From Pseudomonadota bacterium (GTDB lineage Bacteria > Pseudomonadota > Alphaproteobacteria > Rhizobiales > Xanthobacteraceae), in the NCBI GenBank assembly GCA_023387735.1, contig JAEWHP010000012.1:124001-188000 (forward strand): 64,000 bases of DNA, written 5' to 3'. This document shows positions 49,823 to 58,717 of this stretch, piece by piece; positions within the stretch are counted from its first letter, which is position 1, and every line of letters begins with the position of its first letter. A model generated the notes under the pieces. The model was not told where the DNA came from. It did no database searches and saw only the letters and a list, made by a program, of their open reading frames with translations. The position numbers and the translations under genes are program-made.

Positions 49823-50998
49823 TCACTCCTGCTTGCCTGCGGGGGTTTGGGGAGCATCCCCCGTCATATCGTAAGCCACCATGGTCTGGCCGGACTGCGG
49901 GCGCTCCAGCACATCCTTGTGACGCATCGACTGATGAACGTCGCGGACGCCCGCATTCCAGTGTTCGAGCATGGCGACGTGCGAAAAATCGTAATCCTTC
50001 GACGAGGATTCGTAGTTCTTGCTCTTGTAGATCAGGTGCACGACGGTGACCGTGTTTTCCTTGGCCGCGTTGCAGAGGTATTCGACCGACGGATCGCTCT
50101 TCAGATAGTCGGGCAGTTTTCCGAGCAGATCGCGCAGCGCCTTGCGCGCGTTGTGCACCTGCCTGTTCTTGTCGGTGTTCATGCGGGTGCGGCTTGAATA
50201 GCGGATGTCCTTCTCGCGCTCGGCGGCTTCCAGCAGCGAGGTCGGCAATTCGCCGCGCGCGCTGAACAGGTCGACCTGGAAGATGAGAAGATCGCGCTGG
50301 GTTTCCTCGCCGAGCACGTGGTCGAGCGGCGTGTTGGAGGCGATGCCGCCGTCCCAGTAATGCTCACCTTCGATCTCGACCGCGGGAAAACCGGGCGGCA
50401 GCGCGCCCGACGCCATGATGTGCTCCGGACCGATCTTCTTGCCGAGCTTCCTGAACTCGAAATTGTCGAAATACCTGAAGTTGCCCGAGGTCACGCCGAC
50501 CGCACCGACGCTGAGCCGCGTCTTCAGATCGTTGATGCGGTCGAAGTCGACCAGCCGTTCCAGCGTCTTCTTCAGCGGCGCGGTGTCGTAATAGCTCTGC
50601 GATTGCGGGCTGCCCGGTGGCCATAGCGGCGCCGGAGGAATGCGCGGGGTGAAGAAACCGGGTACGCCGAAGGTCGCGATCAGCGCGGCGCTGGTTTCGT
50701 TGAACAGCGAGCGTGCGCGGTCGCCGTTCGTAACGGGTCTCCATGGCACCGGAGACGACACCATCTCCCAGAATTCCTTCAGCCGGTCGACGCGCTTCTC
50801 GCCCTCATTGCCGGCGATGATGGCCGCGTTGATGGCGCCGATCGATATGCCTGCGATCCATTCCGGGTCGAAGCCGGCGCGGCACAGCGACTGAAACGCT
50901 CCGGCCTGGTAGGAGCCCAGCGCGCCACCGCCCTGCAGCACCAGTACGCGCTGTGCGTTGGCGGGCGTGGTGGCAGGCGGGTCGTTGGAATGATCCAT
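49823..50998 (-). CDS. Patatin-like phospholipase family protein (with DUF3734)
   Basis: A 391-residue hydrolase. The oxyanion hole is VLQGGGALGSYQAG, the nucleophile serine is in GISIGA, and the catalytic Asp in YWDGGIASNTPL, so the Ser-Asp dyad is intact. The C-terminal part, FSHVAMLEHWNAGVRDVHQS, fits the DUF3734 extension found in some patatin-like proteins. Possible substrates are phospholipids or, given the coupled 3-hydroxybutyrate dehydrogenase gene, polyhydroxybutyrate-related esters; this is inference. Its TGA overlaps an ATG of bdhA. Confidence 0.9.
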   Translation of the reverse strand: MDHSNDPPATTPANAQRVLVLQGGGALGSYQAGAFQSLCRAGFDPEWIAGISIGAINAAIIAGNEGEKRVDRLKEFWEMVSSPVPWRPVTNGDRARSLFNETSAALIATFGVPGFFTPRIPPAPLWPPGSPQSQSYYDTAPLKKTLERLVDFDRINDLKTRLSVGAVGVTSGNFRYFDNFEFRKLGKKIGPEHIMASGALPPGFPAVEIEGEHYWDGGIASNTPLDHVLGEETQRDLLIFQVDLFSARGELPTSLLEAAEREKDIRYSSRTRMNTDKNRQVHNARKALRDLLGKLPDYLKSDPSVEYLCNAAKENTVTVVHLIYKSKNYESSSKDYDFSHVAMLEHWNAGVRDVHQSMRHKDVLERPQSGQTMVAYDMTGDAPQTPAGKQE

Positions 50999-51133
50999 CG
51001 TGACCGTCTATCAGAAGCCAATGAAGCCGGCACCGTGGCGACAGTTTGCGGCGGCGTCAATCAGCCAGATCCAAGCAAGGATCACGCCGAATTTATCGCC
51101 GGCGCCCTGCGTGGCGAGTAGCCGGATTAGGCT

Positions 51134-51628
51134 TCAGGTTGATGCGAGAATGAGCGTCCAGAACACCTTGTATTTGGTGTTCGGAGCATAGATCGCCGCG
51201 ATGCCCAATTTTGTGACACCGTTCTTGAGCATATTGGCCTTGTGTGGCGGGGAGTCGCGCCAGCCGGAAAAGGCCTCCGCCAGCGTGTGATAGCCGGCCG
51301 AGACGTTTTCGACCGCCAGCTTGGCCGGGTAGCCGGACGCGCCCAGCCGCTTTTCCAGCGGGCCCTTCACGTCGTGGTCGAGCTTGTTGCGCTTGGCCAT
51401 CGCCTCCGATTGCTGCTCCGCAAGCTTCATAAGGTCCGGGTCGACCACCACGCCGGCCAGACCGTTATTCTGCCGGTACAGCGAGATCATCGAGGCCGCC
51501 GCCTGCGGATCCAGCGTCGCGCCGCCATTGGCCATGCTCAGATACATGGTCGGCTGCTCGGCCACCTTGGTGTCGGCCATGCAGCCGCCGAGTGCCAGAA
51601 GCGCGAAAATGACGAATAAGGCCCGCAT
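51134..51628 (-). CDS. CAP-domain (SCP/PR1-like) lipoprotein
   Basis: A 164-residue protein with a short signal ending in a lipobox (FALLALGGC), so probably lipid-anchored. The CAP fold is visible: LMKLAEQQSEAMAKRNKLDH, YPAKLAVENVSAGYHTLAEA, FSGWRDSPPHKANML and TKLGIAAIYAPNTKYKVFWT, with the usual His and Glu residues. The function of bacterial CAP proteins is mostly unknown. I chose the ATG at 51628. Confidence 0.88.
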   Translation of the reverse strand: MRALFVIFALLALGGCMADTKVAEQPTMYLSMANGGATLDPQAAASMISLYRQNNGLAGVVVDPDLMKLAEQQSEAMAKRNKLDHDVKGPLEKRLGASGYPAKLAVENVSAGYHTLAEAFSGWRDSPPHKANMLKNGVTKLGIAAIYAPNTKYKVFWTLILAST

Positions 51629-51704
51629 GATTCCCCCGGATTGGTCCGCCGTTGTTGCATACCAACCGTGGCTGAATGGTGAACGGGAAAGCAATTTTGC
51701 GGCA

Positions 51705-51789
51705 GTAGCCCGGATGGAGCGCAGCGCAATCCGGGAAGCTCTGTCCACCTGAAACTGCCCCGGATTACGCTACCCTCCATCCGGGCTAC
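51705..51789. repeat. Intergenic palindromic repeat, family E
   Basis: GTAGCCCGGATGGAGCGCAG...CGCAATCCGGG and its inverted partner CCGGATTACGCTACC...CTCCATCCGGGCTAC. It separates the sulfate uptake genes from the CAP-domain gene. Confidence 0.85.
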
Positions 51790-51794
51790 GGGAA

Positions 51795-52844
51795 TCAATC
51801 CTGCGCGGCGAAAATCCGGTAGCGGCGTGGCTGCAGGCCGACGATCTCGCCGGCCTGAAGTTCCCGGTCCCGGGGCGCATCGATCTCGATCACGGTCTTG
51901 CCCTCGCCGCCGGTCAGAGTGACCTCCGCCCGCTGGATCGGCCCGAACGAGCGGACATGGCGCACCGCGCCCTCCAGCGAGCCGGTTCCGGCCGGACCGA
52001 TCTGCATGTCGTGGCGGCGGATGAACAGTTTTGACGCCCCGGACGCCACGCCCTCGGCGGCGATGTTGAGCGGCCGGCCGCCGAGCCGCACCGAGCCGCC
52101 GCTGACTTCCACCGGCAGCACGATGGACTCGCCGATGAAGCCGTGCACGAAGGCGCTCGCGGGATTGTCGTAGACATCTCCCGGCGTCCCGATCTGTTCG
52201 ATGCGGCCCTTGTCCATCACGACGACGCGGTTGGCGACTTCGAGCGCCTCTTCCTGGTCGTGGGTGACGAAGATCGAGGTGACGTGGATTTCGGAATGCA
52301 GCGAGCGCAGCCACTGCCGCAATTCCTTGCGCACCTTGGCATCGAGCGCGCCGAACGGCTCGTCGAGCAGCAGGATGCGCGGCTCGATCGCAAGCGCGCG
52401 CGCCAATGCGATGCGCTGGCGCTGGCCACCGGACAACTGGCTGGGATAGCGGTCCGCCAGCCAGTCGAGTTGCACGAGGTCGAGCAACTCCTTGACCCGG
52501 GCGCGGATCGTCGCCTCGTCCTTGCGGATGGCGCGCGGCTGCACGCGCAGGCCGAAGGCGACGTTCTCGAACACCGTCATGTGCCGGAACAGCGCGTAGT
52601 GCTGGAACACGAAGCCGACATGGCGTTCGCTGGCGCCACGGCCGAGCGCATCCTCGCCATCGATCCGCACCTCTCCGGCATCGGGCCATTCGAGGCCGGC
52701 GATGATGCGCAGCAGCGTGGTCTTGCCCGAACCGGACGGGCCGAGCAGCGCCACCAATTCGCCCTTGCCGACCTTGAGATCGACATTGTCTAGCGCCGTG
52801 AAGGCGCCGAACTTCTTGACGATGTTTTTGACTTCAATGGTCAC
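51795..52844 (-). CDS. cysA: Sulfate/thiosulfate ABC transporter ATP-binding protein
   Basis: A 349-residue ATPase. Walker A LLGPSGSGKTTLL, signature QLSGGQRQRIALARALA, Walker B ILLLDEPFGALDAK and H-loop FVTHDQEEAL are intact. A C-terminal TOBE-like region follows (about 240-345). It powers sulfate uptake through CysT/CysW and is the last gene of the uptake operon; its start overlaps the end of cysW by 11 bases. Confidence 0.95.
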   Translation of the reverse strand: MTIEVKNIVKKFGAFTALDNVDLKVGKGELVALLGPSGSGKTTLLRIIAGLEWPDAGEVRIDGEDALGRGASERHVGFVFQHYALFRHMTVFENVAFGLRVQPRAIRKDEATIRARVKELLDLVQLDWLADRYPSQLSGGQRQRIALARALAIEPRILLLDEPFGALDAKVRKELRQWLRSLHSEIHVTSIFVTHDQEEALEVANRVVVMDKGRIEQIGTPGDVYDNPASAFVHGFIGESIVLPVEVSGGSVRLGGRPLNIAAEGVASGASKLFIRRHDMQIGPAGTGSLEGAVRHVRSFGPIQRAEVTLTGGEGKTVIEIDAPRDRELQAGEIVGLQPRRYRIFAAQD

Positions 52845-53808
52845 CTGGGTTGTCCTTTGGAACCTGCCCTTCGTCCAGCCGCCGTTCGAGAACGGTCTTC
52901 ACGACCAGCGTGATCAGGGCGAGCATCGCCAGCAGCGAGGCGATCGCGAACGACGCCACGAACTGATACTCGTTGTAGAGGATTTCGACCAGCAGCGGCA
53001 TGGTGTTGGTTTCGCCGCGGATATGGCCCGACACGACCGACACCGCGCCGAACTCACCCATGGCGCGCGCGTTGCACAGCAGCACACCATACAACAGCCC
53101 CCATTTGATATTGGGCAGGGTGACGCGGAAGAACGTCTGAAGGCCCGACGCGCCGAGCGAGATCGCGGCTTCCTCCTCCTGCGTGCCCTGCTCCTGCATC
53201 AACGGGATCAGCGAGCGGGCAACGAACGGGAACGTCACGAAGATCGTCGCCAGCGCAATGCCCGGCACCGCGAACAGAATGTGGATGTCGCGCGCTTGCA
53301 GCCAGGCGCCGAAGTATCCCTGCGCACCGAACAGCAGCACGAAGACGAGCCCTGATATCACCGGGCTTACCGAGAACGGCAGGTCGATCAGCGTGATCAG
53401 GAACGTCTTGCCGCGGAATTCGAATTTTGCAATCGCCCAGGCTGCGATCACGCCGAACACCAGATTGGCGCCGACGGAGATTGCCGCCACCAGCAGCGTC
53501 AGCTTGATCGCCGACAGTGCCTCCGGTTCGGAAAGCGCGGACAAATAGGCGCTGATGCCTTTGGAAAACGCCTGCGCGAACACCACGACCAGCGGCAGCA
53601 CGACAAAGACGGTGAGGAAGGTGACCGCAAGCGCAATGATGATGAAACGGACGGGCGCGGGCTCGTTGCGCAGATCCTTTGGGGAAACAACTGTCGTCGA
53701 GCGGTCCCTTGCCTCCCGATCGGAGCCTTGCGGAATGGCGAGATCGGCCGTGGCGGCATAGCTCCGCACCGGCGCCGCTGGCCTCACCAAGCTCGTCTGG
53801 ATCGACAT
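52834..53808 (-). CDS. cysW: Sulfate ABC transporter permease CysW
   Basis: A 324-residue permease with six membrane segments and the ABC permease EAA-like loop EEEAAISLGASGLQTFFRVT. Sulfate-family signature: FVTFPFVARSLIPLMQEQGT and GEFGAVSVVSGHIRGETNTM. It pairs with CysT in the inner membrane. The N-terminus is longer than usual by about 45 residues before the first membrane helix. It starts ten bases after the cysT stop. Confidence 0.95.
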   Translation of the reverse strand: MSIQTSLVRPAAPVRSYAATADLAIPQGSDREARDRSTTVVSPKDLRNEPAPVRFIIIALAVTFLTVFVVLPLVVVFAQAFSKGISAYLSALSEPEALSAIKLTLLVAAISVGANLVFGVIAAWAIAKFEFRGKTFLITLIDLPFSVSPVISGLVFVLLFGAQGYFGAWLQARDIHILFAVPGIALATIFVTFPFVARSLIPLMQEQGTQEEEAAISLGASGLQTFFRVTLPNIKWGLLYGVLLCNARAMGEFGAVSVVSGHIRGETNTMPLLVEILYNEYQFVASFAIASLLAMLALITLVVKTVLERRLDEGQVPKDNPGDH

Positions 53809-53818
53809 CGACCGGCCC

Positions 53819-54655
53819 TCAATGCGCGGGATTGCGGGTTTGCGCCCAGCGTTGCAGGCGATTGACGGCGAAGATGATCACGAATGACGCCAGCAGCATG
53901 ACGACGGCGATCGCGGTCGCGTCGGCATAGCGAAACTCGGAAAGCCGGATCACGATCAGGAGCGGCGCGATTTCCGACACGTTCGGCAGATTGCCGGCGA
54001 TGAAGATCACCGAGCCGTACTCGCCGACCGCGCGCGCGAACGCCAGCGCAAAGCCGGTCAGCAGCGCCGGCGTAAGGCTCGGCAGGATCACCCGGAAGAC
54101 CGTGTGCCAGCGGTTGGCGCCAAGACTCGCGGCGGCCTCCTCGATCTCGGGGTCGAGATCGATCAGCACCGGCTGAACCGTTCGCACCACGAACGGAATA
54201 CCGATGAAGACCATCGCGATGAAAATCCCGATCGGCGTGAACGCGACCTTGATACCGAGTTCGGCCAGCGGCGCGCCGAGCCAGCCCTTCTGCGCAAACA
54301 ATTGCGTCAGCGCGACGCCCGCGACTGCGGTCGGTAACGCAAAGGGAATGTCGACGATGGCATCGAACAGCCGCCGGCCCGGAAAGCGATACCGCACCAG
54401 CGCCCAGACGATGATCATTCCCATCACAAGATTGACGCAAGCCGCCGCAAACGAAAGTCCAAACGAAATCCGCAGCGCATTCAGCGTGCGGCGGCTGGTG
54501 AGGATTTCCCAGAATTGCGCGGGCGACAGTTCGAGCGTCTTGAGGAAAAGACCGGCGAGTGGAATAAGGATGATGACGGAGAGCCATGTCAGTGTCAGGC
54601 CCATGGTTAGACCGAACCCGGGCAAGCTGCTCCGCCGTGCGACCGCTGTGCTCAC
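53819..54655 (-). CDS. cysT: Sulfate ABC transporter permease CysT (CysU)
   Basis: A 278-residue permease: LPGFGLTMGLTLTWLSVIIL and IPLAGLFLKT at the N-terminus, LPTAVAGVALTQLFAQKGWL, the loop EEAAASLGANRWHTVFRVIL and ARAVGEYGSVIFIAGNLP. The family typically begins exactly this way. The start is GTG at 54655. It lies 38 bases after sbp. Confidence 0.95.
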   Translation of the reverse strand: MSTAVARRSSLPGFGLTMGLTLTWLSVIILIPLAGLFLKTLELSPAQFWEILTSRRTLNALRISFGLSFAAACVNLVMGMIIVWALVRYRFPGRRLFDAIVDIPFALPTAVAGVALTQLFAQKGWLGAPLAELGIKVAFTPIGIFIAMVFIGIPFVVRTVQPVLIDLDPEIEEAAASLGANRWHTVFRVILPSLTPALLTGFALAFARAVGEYGSVIFIAGNLPNVSEIAPLLIVIRLSEFRYADATAIAVVMLLASFVIIFAVNRLQRWAQTRNPAH

Positions 54656-54693
54656 ATATCCCCCTGCTTACGCCCCGGCCGCCGCCGTCCAGA

Positions 54694-55686
54694 TCAGTTC
54701 TTGTAGATCTGGTCGAAAATGCCGCCTTCGGCGAAGTGGTCCTTCTGCGCCTTGGTCCAACCACCAAAAACGTCGTCGATGGTGAATAGTTCGACCCTGG
54801 CGAAGGATTTTTCGTATTCCCGCGCAATCTCCGAATCCCGCGGACGGTAGGAGTTGCGTGCGGCAATTTCCTGACCTTCCTTGGTATACCAATATTTCAG
54901 ATAGGCCTCGGCGACGGCACGGGTGCCCTTCCTGTCGGCCACCTTGTCGACGATCGACACCGGCGGCTCGGCGAGGATCGACAGCGGTGGGGCCACGATC
55001 TCGAACTGGTCCTTGCCGAATTCGCGCTGCGCCAGGAACGCTTCATTCTCCCACGCCAACAACACGTCGCCGACGCCGCGCTCGACGAACGTCACCGTCG
55101 AACCGCGCGCGCCGGTATCCAGCACCGGCACGTTCTTGAAGAGGTCGCCGACGAACTTCTTCGCCTTGTCGGGCGAACCGAATTTCTTTTCCGCAAAGCC
55201 CCAAGCCGCCAGGTAGTTCCAGCGCGCGCCGCCCGAGGTCTTCGGGTTCGGCGTAATCACCTGCACGCCCGGCTTGACCAGATCGCCCCAATCCTTGATC
55301 GCCTTGGGATTGCCCTTGCGCACCAGGAACACGATGGTCGAGGTATAGGGCGAGGCGTTGAGCGGTAGGCGCTTCTGCCAGTCCGTCGCGGTCAGGCCCC
55401 TGGCGGCGATCGCGTCGATGTCATAGGCCAGCGCCAGCGTGACGATATCCGCCTGCAAGCCGTCGATCACGCTCCGCGCCTGCGAGCCCGAGCCGCCATG
55501 CGACTGCTTGATCTCGACGCTCTTGCCGCTTTCCTTCCGATATGCCGCCGCGAACGCCTTGTTGAAATCGGCATAGAGTTCGCGAGTCGGATCGTAGGAC
55601 ACGTTGAGCAGGGTGAAGTCGGCAGCGAGTGCGGAACCCGCCCAGAGCAATCCCGCGACGAGAGGCAGAATGCGATGGATCATCAT
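54694..55686 (-). CDS. sbp: Sulfate-binding periplasmic protein
   Basis: A 330-residue solute-binding protein. After the signal peptide (ILPLVAGLLWAGSALA) the mature protein starts ADFTLLNVSYDPTRELYADF; sulfate-site residues fall in HGGSGSQARSVIDGL, ITPNPKTSGGARWNYL and DTGARGSTVTFVERGVGDVL. It delivers sulfate to CysTWA. Two ATG codons in tandem (55686 and 55683) follow TGGAG. It lies 120 bases after the cysH stop, so it could be read from the cysG promoter or have its own. Confidence 0.95.
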   Translation of the reverse strand: MMIHRILPLVAGLLWAGSALAADFTLLNVSYDPTRELYADFNKAFAAAYRKESGKSVEIKQSHGGSGSQARSVIDGLQADIVTLALAYDIDAIAARGLTATDWQKRLPLNASPYTSTIVFLVRKGNPKAIKDWGDLVKPGVQVITPNPKTSGGARWNYLAAWGFAEKKFGSPDKAKKFVGDLFKNVPVLDTGARGSTVTFVERGVGDVLLAWENEAFLAQREFGKDQFEIVAPPLSILAEPPVSIVDKVADRKGTRAVAEAYLKYWYTKEGQEIAARNSYRPRDSEIAREYEKSFARVELFTIDDVFGGWTKAQKDHFAEGGIFDQIYKN

Positions 55687-55806
55687 CGATCTCCATTCAG
55701 CTCGATGAAGCATATCATCAAAGCACGAAGCGCATAAGTCACGATGAACGGGTGGTAAGTCAACGAAACCGCATTTCATTGTTTGCGGTACTGCAGCGGC
55801 GTTGTC

Positions 55807-56538
55807 CTAAGAAGTCTTCGTCGTGTGGATGCCGCATTCTCTCTTGGCCTGGCCGCGCCAGCGCCCGGCCCGCGCATCTTCGCCGGGCGCCGTCCGGCTC
55901 GAGCACGGCATGCAGCCGACTGAAAGATAGCCCGAGGCGAGCAGCGGATGCTGCGGCAATTTTGCGATTCTGTAGATCGCCTCGATTTCTTCGCGGGACA
56001 CGTTGGCGAACGGATTGAACTTCAGCTTCGCGCCGTCGTCCTCGACAACGGGAATGTCAGCGCGCGCCCCGCCCTGAAAACGCTTGCGTCCGTTGATCCA
56101 GGCCGAGAACGGCTGCAACGCCCGCGCCAGCGGTTCCACCTTGCGGATGCGGCAGCAGGCATCGGGATCGGAAAACCACAATTCGCGCTCGGGATCCTCG
56201 CGCGACAGCGCCTCTTCCAACGGCTTGATCGAGCGAACGTCGGTCAGGCCAAGGGTCGCGATCAGCGTATCGCGATAGGCGAGCGTCTCCTCGAACAGCC
56301 AGCCGGTGTCGAGGAAGACCACGGGAATGGCAGGATCGACGTCGGCCATCACCTTGAGCAGCGCCGCTGATTCGGTACCAAACGAGGAGACCAGCGCGAG
56401 GTGTTCGCGGCCGACGGTCTTCAGCGCAACAGCAATGACTTCGGCGGGCGATGCATCCCGCAGCGCGAGCTCGAGCGACTGCGCCTGCGAGACAATCGCC
56501 GCATTCGGAGCAAGCACCTGCTGCGCGGTCGAGCTCAC
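55807..56538 (-). CDS. cysH: Assimilatory APS/PAPS reductase CysH
   Basis: A 243-residue thioredoxin-dependent reductase that converts activated sulfate to sulfite. The [4Fe-4S] cysteines are present as CCRIRKVEPL and, further on, CMPCSSRT, and the C-terminal catalytic Cys is in ECGIHTT. The two Cys pairs are the mark of enzymes that reduce APS directly. The N-terminal ATP-loop-like region has LVSSFGTESAALL. The start is GTG at 56538, which overlaps the stop of the DUF934 gene (GTGA). Confidence 0.95.
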   Translation of the reverse strand: MSSTAQQVLAPNAAIVSQAQSLELALRDASPAEVIAVALKTVGREHLALVSSFGTESAALLKVMADVDPAIPVVFLDTGWLFEETLAYRDTLIATLGLTDVRSIKPLEEALSREDPERELWFSDPDACCRIRKVEPLARALQPFSAWINGRKRFQGGARADIPVVEDDGAKLKFNPFANVSREEIEAIYRIAKLPQHPLLASGYLSVGCMPCSSRTAPGEDARAGRWRGQAKRECGIHTTKTS

Positions 56539-57050
56539 TGGCCGGCGCTCTCCGAATGGCGCAGCTGCATTCGCCGATTGAACGCGGCGACGCGGCCGTC
56601 GCCGGTCGGCTGGTAGAAAACCGAATAGCGTTGCACGGTCTCGGCGAACGCATCGGCATCCGCATCCTTCTTCACCTCGAAGGCGTCGAAGCCGGCGCGC
56701 GACATGAACACGAACTGGTCGCGCAGCACCTGGCCGGCGGCGCGCAACTCGCCGTCATAGCCATAGCGCTCGCGCAGTAGCCGCGCCTGGCTATAGGCAC
56801 GGCCGTCGCGAAAGCTCGGGAACACCAGCGCGACGGCGGCAAGGCGATCGAGATAGGGCACGAGATCGTCGAGATCGCGGTTGTTCGGCCAGATCACGCC
56901 GACCTTGCCGGCGCGCTTCAGCACGGCTTCCGGGTCCTCGAGGAAACGCGCCGCCGGAACGAGGATCGCGCCACCGTCAGGCAATTCGGCGCCGTCGACC
57001 GCCTGAACGAACGGATCGGTGGTAATTCTTCCCTGCTTAACGAGTGGCAT
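56535..57050 (-). CDS. DUF934 protein, sulfite reduction accessory
   Basis: A 171-residue member of DUF934: GAILVPAARFLEDPEAVLKR, VGVIWPNNRDLDDLVPYLDR, VALVFPSFRDGRAYSQARLL and RERYGYDGELRAAGQVLRDQ. The family is nearly always encoded between cysI and cysH and is thought to assist sulfite reduction, but its biochemical function is not established. Its start overlaps the end of cysI by 14 bases and its stop overlaps cysH, so translation is coupled on both sides. Confidence 0.92.
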   Translation of the reverse strand: MPLVKQGRITTDPFVQAVDGAELPDGGAILVPAARFLEDPEAVLKRAGKVGVIWPNNRDLDDLVPYLDRLAAVALVFPSFRDGRAYSQARLLRERYGYDGELRAAGQVLRDQFVFMSRAGFDAFEVKKDADADAFAETVQRYSVFYQPTGDGRVAAFNRRMQLRHSESAGQ

Positions 57051-58692
57051 AGACCCGCTCCTTGAATGGCTCGACACCCAGACGCTTGACCGTATCGACG
57101 AACAGTTCCTCGGGACGGTCGCGCAGCGCCAGATAGGCTTCGACAATGTCTTCGATCACGTCGGCGACTTCCGCATAGGGAACGGCCGGGCCGATCAGCG
57201 CGCCCATCTGCGCGTTCTCGTCGGCGCGGCCGCCGATCGTGATCTGGTAAAACTCCTCGCCGTTCTTCTCGACGCCGAGAATGCCGATGTGGCCGACATG
57301 GTGATGGCCGCAGGCGTTGATGCAGCCGGAGATGTTGATGTGCAGCCGCCCGATCATCTCGGCGGTATCGTGATTGGCGAAGCGTTTGGTCAGTTCCTGC
57401 GCGATCGGGATCGAGCGCGCATTGGCCAGCGAGCAGTAATCCAGCCCCGGGCAGGCGATGATGTCGGTGACCAGATTGACGTTCGGCGTGGCAAGGCCGA
57501 TGCGGTCGAGCGCCTTCCACAACTGCGGTAGGTCGCGCTTGGCGACATGCGGCAGCGCCAGGTTCTGCTCATGGCCAACACGTATCTCGCCGAACGAATA
57601 GCGGTCGGCGAGATCGGCGACCGCATCCATCTGGTCCGCGGTGGCATCGCCGGGCGGTCCACCCACCGGCTTCAGCGACAGCGTCACGATCGAATAGCCC
57701 TGCACCTTGTGCGGCGCGACCGAGTTCTTGCGCCAACGCTCGAACAGCGGATCATGCGCCGCGCGCTTCAGCTCGTCCGGCATATGCGGCAGCTTCTCGT
57801 AGGCCGGATAGGAAAAGCGCGAGCGCACCTCCTCGATGACGGAGTGGTCGAGCGTCAACCCGCCTCCGCCCATCTGCCGCCATTCCTCATCGACCTCGCG
57901 CGCGAATTTTTCGATGCCGAGTTCGTGCACCAGGATCTTGATGCGCGCCTTGTAGATGTTGTCGCGGCGGCCGTACTGGTTGTAGACGCGGAGTATCGCC
58001 TCGACATAGCTCAGGATATCGCGGCCGTGGACGAACGGCTTGATGGTCTTGGCGATGAACGGGGTGCGGCCGAGGCCGCCGCCGACCAGCACCTCGAAGC
58101 CGGTCTCGCCGTCGGCGTTCTTGTGCAGGCGCAGGCCGATGTCGTGAACCTTGATCGCCGCGCGGTCGTGCTCGGATGCAGTTATCGCAATCTTGAACTT
58201 GCGCGGCAGGAACGAAAATTCCGGATGCAGCGTGGTGTGCTGGCGCAGGATTTCCGACCAGATGCGGGGATCCTCGACCTCGCCCGGGGCGACGCCGGCC
58301 CACTGGTCCGAGGTCACGTTGCGCATGTTGTTGCCGGAAGTCTGCATCGCGTGGATGCCGACCTCGGCGAGATCGGCGAGCGCATCGGGCAGTTCGGCGA
58401 GCTTGATCCAGTTGAACTGGATGTTCTGCCGCGTGGTGAAGTGGCCATAGCCGCGGTCATAACGGCGCGCGACGCGGGCCAGCGCCCGAAGCTGCTTCGA
58501 CGACAGCGTGCCGTAGGGGATCGCGACGCGGAACATGTAGGCGTGCAGCTGCAGATAGACGCCGTTCTGCAGCCGCAGCATCTTGAACTCGTCCTCGGTC
58601 AGCTCGCCGGAGAGCCGGCGCTTTACCTGGTCGCGAAATTCCGAGACGCGTTCGTTGATCAGCGTGCGATCGAGTTCGTCGTATGCGTACAT
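57037..58692 (-). CDS. cysI: Sulfite reductase hemoprotein (siroheme/4Fe-4S)
   Basis: A 551-residue reductase that takes sulfite to sulfide. The cofactor cysteines are CPGLDYC and, about 36 residues later, CINACGHHH. Substrate-face residues include GYGHFTTRQNIQFNWI and TSGNNMRNVTSDQWAG. No cysJ flavoprotein is in the operon, so it probably takes electrons from ferredoxin or another donor. I chose the ATG at 58692 (MYAYDELDRTLINERV); the upstream open frame overlaps the DUF2849 gene and is not family-like. It needs siroheme from the adjacent cysG. Confidence 0.93.
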   Translation of the reverse strand: MYAYDELDRTLINERVSEFRDQVKRRLSGELTEDEFKMLRLQNGVYLQLHAYMFRVAIPYGTLSSKQLRALARVARRYDRGYGHFTTRQNIQFNWIKLAELPDALADLAEVGIHAMQTSGNNMRNVTSDQWAGVAPGEVEDPRIWSEILRQHTTLHPEFSFLPRKFKIAITASEHDRAAIKVHDIGLRLHKNADGETGFEVLVGGGLGRTPFIAKTIKPFVHGRDILSYVEAILRVYNQYGRRDNIYKARIKILVHELGIEKFAREVDEEWRQMGGGGLTLDHSVIEEVRSRFSYPAYEKLPHMPDELKRAAHDPLFERWRKNSVAPHKVQGYSIVTLSLKPVGGPPGDATADQMDAVADLADRYSFGEIRVGHEQNLALPHVAKRDLPQLWKALDRIGLATPNVNLVTDIIACPGLDYCSLANARSIPIAQELTKRFANHDTAEMIGRLHINISGCINACGHHHVGHIGILGVEKNGEEFYQITIGGRADENAQMGALIGPAVPYAEVADVIEDIVEAYLALRDRPEELFVDTVKRLGVEPFKERVYATR

Positions 58693-58717
58693 TTGGGCAA
58701 GCCTTGATGGATCGTTC

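Noticed and set aside
1805..51789. CRISPR array or attachment sites made of the dispersed repeats
   Set aside because: The repeats are palindromic, of variable length and scattered singly between genes. There is no regular direct-repeat and spacer pattern and no integrase.
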